Shown here: piece by piece, positions 57,030 to 64,000 of the stretch
How positions within the stretch are numbered: the first letter of the stretch is position 1
Layout of the letters: each line of letters opens with the position of its first letter
NCBI GenBank assembly: GCA_004194705.1
Contig: SADC01000200.1
Location: forward strand, 183,914 to 247,913
Reading direction: 5' to 3'
Source: Ditylenchus dipsaci
Lineage: Eukaryota > Nematoda > Chromadorea > Rhabditida > Anguinidae
Length of the DNA: 64,000 nucleotides
Position numbers and translations under genes: made by a program
The notes under the pieces: model-generated
The model's database searches: none
Seen by the model: the letters and a program-made list of their open reading frames with translations, nothing else
What the model was told of the DNA's origin: nothing

Positions 57030-58545
57030 GTTGGTTATGGGGGTACACTGGAATAGCTTTTGGGGGAGGGGTACAATGGAACGTAAAAGTTGAAGTGCAC
57101 CCCCTTGAAGTGCACCCCCTGTAGTGCACCCCCCTAAGTGCACCCCCCATGAAGTGCACCCCCTCTGGTAGGGGGTGCACTTCAAGGGGGTGCACTTAGG
57201 GGGGTGCACTACAGGGGGGTGCACTTCAGTCATTTTTCATGTATTTTTTATCTTTTTGTCTCGAAGGGAAAGTCACAATTTTATGTATTTTCAACCAAAA
57301 TATGACTTTTTGCCTTAGGGGACCAAGGTTAATTGTTGGTTAGAAAGTATTCAACTATGTTTTAAGCCAAAGCTTTTATATACGGCAAAGCCTCTATATA
57401 CATTTTATCAAGATCTCTGTTTGGATTCATTCAGTAAAATATCTTTAATTTACGTCTTTCTGTCTTTTAAGTATTTATTTACACTCAAAACGTTATTTCA
57501 CATAAGCTTAAGATCAAGCTAGTTGTCTTGCACATTATATCAGTTGCATAAAAAAATAATTATTTGAGGTACTATCCATGTGGTTCGACTGCAAATAACC
57601 TAAAAAAATAAATAATGCGCCCAAAGAGAATTGAACCTATGACCTAGAAAAAGCAAAAATTATCCTTTTATCCACTCTTATTCACAACTACCATGTTTAT
57701 CGAAATCGTTTATATTCCAAAGAGCCTTATTTCAATTTTTTTAATGATGACCAATATCTATGCATATCCGAGTAATCTGGGTACAATACACCACCCACAT
57801 ATTTTTATAATATTTAGATGGTTTACACATCTTATTCATTTCTAGATTTTTATGTCAAAAATGTTTTTCTAGCAACAAAAGAGCAATAAGGACTGTGCAA
57901 AATAGCATGTTTTTACCAAAATACCCTAAATCTACTTATTTACAAAAAATTAAGATACCAGCCCTGTATAAACTAATCAATCGTAATATACGGCTCAAAT
58001 GTTGCACCACAAAAAACAGTAACATCGGCTAAACACCAAACTTCCTCTCATAATCAAGTGATTTGTAGTTTATGGCACCAAATAATATGATTATGTACTG
58101 TGCGCAGAGGGCGCTAAAGCAAAAAAAGTTCAATTATTTCGATTACGCGTGAAAGTATCCTTTTCAAGTACCACAAGGTTAAGAACATGAGATATACGAA
58201 AGAGTAGCAAGATGTTTAAAGTTGGAGTAGGTAAGGTATCTGCAACTGTATTTGCAAATTACCCTAAAATTTAAGCATTCACCTTGGTGCCCTAAGGCAA
58301 AAAGTCATATTTTGGTTGAAAATACATAAAATTGTGACTTTCCCTTCGAGACAAAAAAGATAAAAATACATGAAAAATGACTGAAGTGCACCCCCCTGTA
58401 GTGCACCCCCCTAAGTGCACCCCCCTTGAAGTGCTCCCCCCTACCAGAGGGGGGTGCACTTCATGGGGGTGCACTTAGGGGGGTGCACTACAGGGGGGCA
58501 CTTCAAGGGGGGTGCACTTCATATGCTGTCCAATGGAATAGCGGC
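57030..58545. mobile_element. 1.5-kb inverted element with GAAGTGCACCCCC arrays
   Basis: GAAGTGCACCCCCTGTAGTGC arrays at 57090-57235 and 58380-58525, each itself palindromic. They enclose inverted 75-bp arms (AAATATGACTTTTTGCCTTAGGG.. at 57295, mirrored at 58285). Outer edges carry GGGTACACTGGAATAGC and CCAATGGAATAGCGGC, the terminal motif of the 29710-30696 family. The central 1 kb has no gene; a B-box-like GGTTCAATTCTC (minus) occurs at 57630. Confidence 0.65.
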
Positions 58546-58714
58546 AAAGTTTTTGTCGCATTGTGTTTTTTTCTTGAAATCTTTTTGTCAACTTTTTCAA
58601 AAAATTATCTATAATTTTGTAGCTTGAAGTTTTGGCTACAAAATAATACGTCAAATTTTAGAAAGTTGTCAATATTTCTAAATTTCAATAAAAAAAACTG
58701 AACGTCTTTATGAC

Positions 58715-58912
58715 CAGTGCTGTAAATTTGAAATTTTGTAATTTTCCGGCACAGGCACCGTACCAGGAACCGGACTGTAAAAAATTGGCACCGGGCACCG
58801 CACCGAGGCACCGACCGAAAAAAACAATCTAGCACTAGTCTTCAAATTTTTCGGGCCCGGGCACCAGCGGTGCCAATGCCAGTGCACCACACCGGTGCCA
58901 TTTACAGCACTG
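58715..58912. mobile_element. hAT-type MITE filled with GGCACCGGGCACCG
   Basis: Ends CAGTGCTGTAAAT and ATTTACAGCACTG are perfect inverses; flanks TTTATGAC (58707-58714) and TTTGTGAC (58913-58920) form an 8-bp duplication with one mismatch. The interior is GC-rich CACCGGCACC-type repeat. Confidence 0.8.
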
Positions 58913-58920
58913 TTTGTGAC

Positions 58921-60395
58921 ACAACCTAATATCACTCGAAATAGAAGCAACAGTAGACGTAGAAAGTAGAAAGAGTAGAAAACAGGGAAAGATTCAACTG
59001 TAAATTTTATGAATCAACTCAAAATTTGCATTGACTTGTTGTTTGTTTCCTTCTTCCTGCTCTTAGTATTTGCAGTTTCCTGCTTCGAACCGACAGACCA
59101 CGTAAGCACACATATTGATGATCGACTGTAGATATACACAGTGGCCCATATTCTTCCGATGTTTTTTTGACCATAGCTTTCCGTAATTTTATTTAATATT
59201 TTCAAACCTTTTTCAAATGATCGCAAGAGCGGGAGAAAAGATGGATAGAAATAGAAGCAATAAAACTGTCAAGAATCAACATGAAAATTACGTAGAAATT
59301 AGCAGATTTTAAAGACTCTTAAAAATGCAATTCAAGTCAAGCTATTTTTGTTGATAAGTTGTCGACAAGGCTCCTGTCTTACTGTATAACCTCCACCTAT
59401 CCCCCATGAGGGAATATTTTCAACCGCTGGACAATTTTAAAGATAAATGGTCTTAACTCTAAAATCATAGTAACTTATCCAAAATAATCAAGCTGAGTGT
59501 AATATGCCATTTGAAAGAAAAGATTCAAGGCTACAAAATGAGTGGTTGAACATGCTTTTGTGAAATAAATTTTTTTTATTATTATATTATTTTATTTAAA
59601 TATTTGTATGGTTTAAACTTATGCATTAACCTAATATTATCATAATATCTATAATACACTATTAGAAAAAGTATTTTTGTTGGCAAACAGGACAAACACA
59701 CTGATCTCTCTCTAACAAATCAATTTAATGTTGGAAAGATATAAACCAAACCAAAACCTTCAACCAAAACCAAGACCAAGAACCCGCCTAACCCCGGGAA
59801 TTTGTCGAACCTCGATATCCTTGTTGCCATCAAGGTATTTAATCAAAACTATTTTTAACTAGAGGTTCTACGGCATTTTATTTTTTCCTGAGTGTTTAGT
59901 TAGTTATAGATTTTTCGTAATTTAGGGGGACACTTATCTTCAATTATTTTAAATGTGTAAAAGAAGGAAGAATTTAATTTTCAAGAGTTCCAAAAAATCT
60001 GCTTATTTTTCCAGTGTTGATATCTGACCATAGTTGGGCACATTCAAAAGATCAAACCGCCGCCACCGCCAGCGCCGAGGCGGCCGTTATACGATGCACC
60101 GGCGGCACCTCATTTTTCATGGTGAAGGCTGCACCAGGCGGCACTGGTGGCGTTTTTAACAGTTTTTCGACCCTATCCAACAGAAGGGGTTTTTTCGCCT
60201 TGATCCCCTATTGTTTTTTTTTGTTTTTTTTCAGGCTTAAGCTTTAGCAAAGCTATGCCAGCGTATTTTAAGACGGACTCAAGTGTATCTTTAACTTATT
60301 TTCGAGTTAATTTTAATATAAGCTGGTCTAATTTTGGCTGCGCCTAGGCCTGAAAATATCGAAAAATTCAACAGGGGGACCAAGGCTAAAACCGG
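58921..60395. other. No gene recognised
   Basis: AT-rich. A GC-rich patch at 60055-60160 (CCGCCGCCACCGCCAGCGCC, then GGCGGCACCTC) gives a short Ala-rich frame at 60014-60247 with no motif; GGTGGC units on both sides suggest a repeat rather than an exon. Confidence 0.4.
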
Positions 60396-61008
60396 CAGGG
60401 CCAGCTCAGGGCATTAACTTCTAAAAAGTAATAATGCCACAAAAAGCGTCTTCAGGAAAACGTGCATATAGGAAAAAAGAAAGGTATGGACAATTGACAA
60501 CTGGACAATTTACTCTAGGACAATGTCGTTTTTGGAAAAGTGCCTGTTAGGAAAAGGGACACTAGGAAAATTGACAATAGGACAATCGTCTTTTTGGAAA
60601 AGCCTCTTTTTGGATAATTGTTAACTGTCTAAAACGTTCTAATATCACTTTATGGGTCTCAAAACAGTATGTCCTATAGTCTCTTGTCTGTTGTCCATGT
60701 CATTCTATAAATTGTCCTAAAAAGACGATTGTCTTATTGTCAATTGTCCTAGTATCCATTTTCCTAAAAGGCGGTTTTCCAAAGACGTCATTGTCCTAGA
60801 GTACATTGTCTAGTATCCTTTTCCTGAAAGGCGCTTTTCCAAAAAGGCCATTGTCCTAGAGTCGATTGTCCTAGGGTCTCCTGTCCAAACATGTCATTGT
60901 CCAAGTGTGAATTGTCCTAGCCTGTTCTTTCCCTATATGCACGTTTTCCTAGAAGGGGCTTTCCTAAATTATTACTTTCCTAGAAGTTAATGCCCTCAGC
61001 TGGCCCTG
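60396..61008. mobile_element. hAT-like element filled with AGGACAATTGTCCT
   Basis: Left CAGGGCCAGCTCAGGGCATTA, right TAATGCCCTCAGCTGGCCCTG (inverse), followed inward by ACTTCTA and CGTTTTCCT / AGGAAAACG. The interior repeats GGACAATTGACnnTAGGAAAA with opposite orientation in the second half. Flanks CTAAAACC (left) and CTAACACC (right) resemble an 8-bp duplication but are offset by one or two bases from the ends. Confidence 0.65.
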
Positions 61009-61541
61009 CCGCTAACACCACCCCCCTCCCCTCCCCCCCTTCTTGGATAGGGCCAGTTTTTTCGTTTCTATATCTAGGTTCATTATTATCCTGTTTTTTC
61101 GCACAAATTTCGATCTTTTTCAAAAAACTTGGAAAATCGGATAAGATCGGTATTCAACTTGCCATTTGAAAAAAAATGAGCCCCCGGAAATTCGAATATA
61201 TTCTTGTAAGATAATATTTTTTAATTTTTATCTATTTGAAAAAAGGCTCTCCTAGATTGCGACGACTCCAACATTTTTTTCAATGGCAATTCTGATGACA
61301 TATCAAAAGGCATATATCTAAGAGCTTGTGTTGTTTGCAATGACTTGGATCAATATTGCTAGCTCGATGTTTGATATAGTATTTTGGTGTCTCTTCTTTC
61401 TTGGATGAGAGCATCTGAAATATGAAGGTAGCAAGAGGCTTTTAAAAAGATAAGTCAGATTTATTTATCATTTGAAATTCGCTTTTGAGAAGAACTATTT
61501 TTTCGAATAATTAAAAATATTTTTGCAGATACACTGTGAAG

Positions 61542-62856
61542 ATGTGCACATTGTTACCCATGTTTTAACTGCTTTTTACGTTTTCACTACTATTCTTTTA
61601 TTGCCAGGAGTTACTGCTCCAGCAACTACTCCAGCGCCTCCATCTGCAAGCACTGTAGCATCCGCTGCAGCTGCTCCTGCTGCAGGAGCAGCTTCCGGAG
61701 GCTCTTGCACATACCAACCTTTCCCACCGCCACTAATTGTGAAGTCGTCAAAGCGACAATCAAAGTCGCTGCAGGAGCTACCTTTGACGGTAAAAATAAA
61801 TGCTACACTGCCGATCCCTCGCTTGGCGATGGCGGTCAGGGAGAGCATCAAAAGCCAATTTTTGAATTGGCTGATGGTGCAACTTTGGAAAACGTAGTGC
61901 TCGGCAAAGATGGAGCAGATGGTGTGCATTGCATGGGATCTTGCAACATTACCAATGTATGGTGGACAGATGTAGGAGAGGTAAGAGTTTTTTTTAAGTT
62001 GAGTAATGCTGTCATATAAAAAATAAATAAACTTTTATTTGTACTCTGACTGTTAGCTCAAAGTAATTTTTCATACTTTCACCTATAGAGCAAAAACTGA
62101 ATCAGCCTGAATGGGAGCCTTGAATCGGTTTTTGCTTATCGATAACTGTAGAATTTCTCATAAATAACCGTGAAATTGTTCGTATATACCGTATAATAAA
62201 ATGACCTCAGCGAATTGTACAGTTATCAACGTACAGTTAACGAAGGAGTAAAAACTGACTCGAGAGGAGATAGTGTTTAGTCAGAAAAAAATATTCAAAA
62301 AAAAAATTCACTTTAAAATTAAGGACGCAGCAACTTTTGAAGGTGGAGTTGGCACAAAAGTTGTTGTCAAAGGTGGTGGTGCTGCGAATGCGTCTGACAA
62401 AGTGTTTCAACACAACGGATGTGGAACAGCTGATATTGAGTGCTTTCAATGCAAAACCTGTGGCAAAGTGTATCGGTCTTGCGGTAATTGCAAAAAACAG
62501 TGCAAAAGAGATGTTTCTCTAACTGGAGTTAAAATCACTGACCCCACTGCAGATGTTGTAGGTATGTTTTGACTAGAGATCTACACTTTTATGTTGATGG
62601 TCAAAAATTTTCTTAGAATAATCAAAAAAAAAAAGTTTTATCTAATAAATTGTATAAAATGACCGATTTTTTAGCTATAAATCCCAACTATGGAGATGTG
62701 GCCACTATTAAAGACCTTACCGTAGTGGGTGGCACTAAAAAACCGATTTGCTTAAAGACTGAAGGTAATGACACTGAAGCTGAACCTAAACACCTGGGAG
62801 ATGGACCTGATGGCAAGAACTGCGTTTACACTGCAGCAGATGTAAAGACTGCATAG
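61542..62856 (+). CDS. Pectate lyase, polysaccharide lyase family 3
   Basis: A secreted enzyme that cleaves pectate by beta-elimination. Nematode PL3 enzymes soften plant or fungal-associated cell walls and are generally ascribed to horizontal transfer. Exons 61542-61980, 62324-62561 and 62675-62856; junctions WWTDVGE|DAATF (phase 0) and VV|AINPNYG (phase 1) are clean. The ATG follows a TTTTGCAG acceptor by 13 nt. A hydrophobic leader ([17 protein letters not shown]) is followed by an Ala/Pro/Thr linker ([20 protein letters not shown]) and then the domain: [77 protein letters not shown]. The Lys of DKVFQ and Arg of YRSCGNC sit where PL3 catalytic residues lie. Two single-base gaps break the frame, near 61569 (TTTT) and near 61713 (before the domain). 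AATAAA lies at 62994. Confidence 0.9.
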
Positions 62857-63049
62857 AATATCATATAAAACAATCAAAAAATTCATCATATTTATTTGTT
62901 GGTCCATTGAGATATAATATATATTTGATGCGCAAAACTGTTTATTAACTATTTCACACACACGCTCATGTATATTGCTGAATTATTTGTACCAATAAAT
63001 AAAAAATAGTTTTTATTTGAATATATTAATCCAGGATTACCATTCGATG

Positions 63050-63200
63050 GTTGAGCGACCGTATTTGAAAAATTTAACAAATATTTGAACATGATTTTTG
63101 ACTAAAAAATTTTCTCGCTTGGTTTACCGGAGATTCTTACATCGGATACGTGTTCAGCATGGTGGAACTGCTGGTAACCTTGTATATATATTCGAGTACC
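63050..63200. repeat. Solo palindrome-core copy
   Basis: TTACATCGGATACGTGTTCAGCATGG resembles the CCGGATTCnTG..CAGCATGGTCGA core of the 28310 and 54120 palindromes. Only one arm is present. Confidence 0.35.
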
Positions 63201-63277
63201 AGCTGATTTGTCGAACATACCCAAGTCACATTTTATGCATCCAGAAATCGAAAGGACTAGCAGTGTGAATCGTAACG

Positions 63278-63518
63278 TACCGTATTTCCTGTAATAAACG
63301 CCCCCCCCTCGTTCAAAATCGTGTTCTTGCGTTGTGTTTTTGACCCACTTTTGATTACTTCTCTTAGGCAAATTACCCCTCATTTTGTAGCTCATCTCAC
63401 TGGCTACAAAATGAGGGGTAATTTGCCTAAGAGAAAAATTCAAAAAAATGTGTCAAAACACAATGCCAAGAACACGATTTTGAACGAGGGGGGGGCGTTT
63501 ATTACAGGAAATACGGTA
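63278..63518. mobile_element. MITE with TACCGTATTTCCTGTAATA ends, copy 2
   Basis: A nearly perfect hairpin of 241 bp: TACCGTATTTCCTGTAATAA, CGCCCCCCCCTCGTTC, AAATCGTGTTCTTG, AGGCAAATTACCCCTC and their inverses. The ends are identical to those of 27819-28070, but the adjacent repeat is AACGCCCCCC instead of AAGGCGGC. Confidence 0.8.
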
Positions 63519-63530
63519 AGTATAGGTCTC

Positions 63531-63597
63531 ACAATGTGCGGGTGCAGGTCGAGGTTGATGTCATGTTCTCACAGTGAAAAGTGTAGATGTAGGTGAA
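63531..63597. repeat. CTCACAATG-bounded GTGCAGGTCGAGG repeat
   Basis: CTCACAATGTGCGGGTGCAGG is followed by GTCGAGGTTGATG, TTCTCACAGTG and GTGTAGATGTAGG. It is a short member of the CTCACAATG group also seen at 11067. Confidence 0.45.
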
Positions 63598-63639
63598 TAA
63601 CAAGGTAATTTTTTAGGATTCAACTGTCAGCAGGATCCT

Positions 63640-64000
63640 GAAGGAAAAGTCAGCAACTCTGAAGGCGATTGAAAGAAGGAGGCAGTGCAAAGCGGGCATG
63701 ACTGAAGACGGGCAAAGACGCAGATATGGAAGAAGCACTCGTAATTTGGATCAATCAGGTCAGAAGCAAAATCTTCCAGTCAGTGGAAACTTGTCAAGCT
63801 GAGGCTTTTCTTTTTGCTTTCAAAATTTTATTTTGATCAATCTTTAGGAAAAGGCCAAGCAAATCGCAGCGTTACTCAATATCGTCGATTTTGAAGCAAG
63901 CCACGAATGGATGGCGGCTTCAAGTTACGCCATAGAATCCTCTCCGGGACTGAAAAGATTCTTCTTCTGGTCATTGGAAATCGCAAAACATTCGCTGCTT
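63640..64000 (+). pseudogene. Pogo/Tigger transposase relic (CENP-B-type DNA-binding domain)
   Basis: Across several frames the sequence reads MEEALVIWINQVRSK, then LPVSG, then EKAKQIAALLNIVDFEASHEW, then FKLRHRI. This is the order and spacing of the CENP-B/Tigger-type helix-turn-helix (EEALxxWxxxxRxxxxPVSG...EKAxxL...FxASxGWLxRFKxRHxI). At least three frame changes occur, so it is dead or badly assembled. An intron-like gap (GTCAAGC...TTTAG, about 63798-63848) may also be involved. The DDE domain would lie beyond the window. Confidence 0.7.

Noticed and set aside
57600..57700. tRNA-like segment on the minus strand (GGTTCAATTCTC)
   Set aside because: B box present but the cloverleaf cannot be folded convincingly by eye, and similar B-box fragments recur in other repeats here.
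61576..61929. Minus-strand frame opposite pectate lyase
   Set aside because: It is the antisense shadow of the pectate lyase exon; the plus-strand motifs and splice phases decide the strand.

Overview
This is a eukaryotic window that is AT-rich, poor in genes and full of transposon debris. It has no operons, no ribosome binding sites and no long uninterrupted ORFs; genes are split by GT-AG introns, some several kb long. The best lineage clues are three. (1) Three exons (50727-52299) encode the second half of a nematode-type serpentine chemoreceptor of class T, ending in the motif IPPVIYLTMN. (2) A family-3 pectate lyase (61542-62856) looks like those of plant-parasitic and fungus-feeding nematodes. 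(3) Several start codons lie a few bases to about 30 bases downstream of a TTT/TTnCAG-type acceptor with no visible upstream exon, as expected for spliced-leader trans-splicing. The window is probably from a nematode with plant or fungal associations. I do not name a species.

Layout. 1-1965: simple repeat and two short pogo-type MITEs. 1966-6554 (+): THOC7, a subunit of the mRNA-export THO complex, with a 1.9-kb inverted-repeat element in an intron. 7000-11450: no convincing gene; foldback elements. 11591-15275 (+): NOP14, a small-subunit processome factor, without its central domain and with frameshifts. 15500-16480: two AGGGTTGTCG-ended elements. 17811-18163 (+): a small unrecognised basic protein. 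20064-26006: a non-autonomous TTAA element, a mariner-like MITE, a tandem duplication and hAT-type MITEs. 26507-41062 (-): the AIP1/WDR1/UNC-78 actin-turnover gene in at least 16 exons. Its introns hold an entire transposon community, including a pogo-ended element carrying proteasome beta-4 exons (32116-34304) and a 3.8-kb DDE transposon with its transposase (36262-40037) nested in an older element. 41100-50700: MITEs and a ribosomal protein S14 (uS11) exon relic. 50727-52299 (+): the chemoreceptor. 52300-61010: nested palindromic elements. 61542-62856 (+): pectate lyase. 63278-64000: a MITE, then a pogo/Tigger DNA-binding-domain relic running off the edge.

The genes do not form one pathway: they are housekeeping genes (mRNA export, ribosome assembly, actin dynamics) plus two lineage-specific genes (chemoreception, pectin degradation). 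Two patterns cross the window. First, most recognisable genes show single-base frameshifts, several at short homopolymer runs and nearly all looking like deletions; this suggests an unpolished long-read assembly at least as much as decay. Second, many mobile elements consist of short conserved ends around a private, degenerate simple repeat. Five of these have exact or near-exact 8-bp target duplications, which identifies them as hAT-type insertions.
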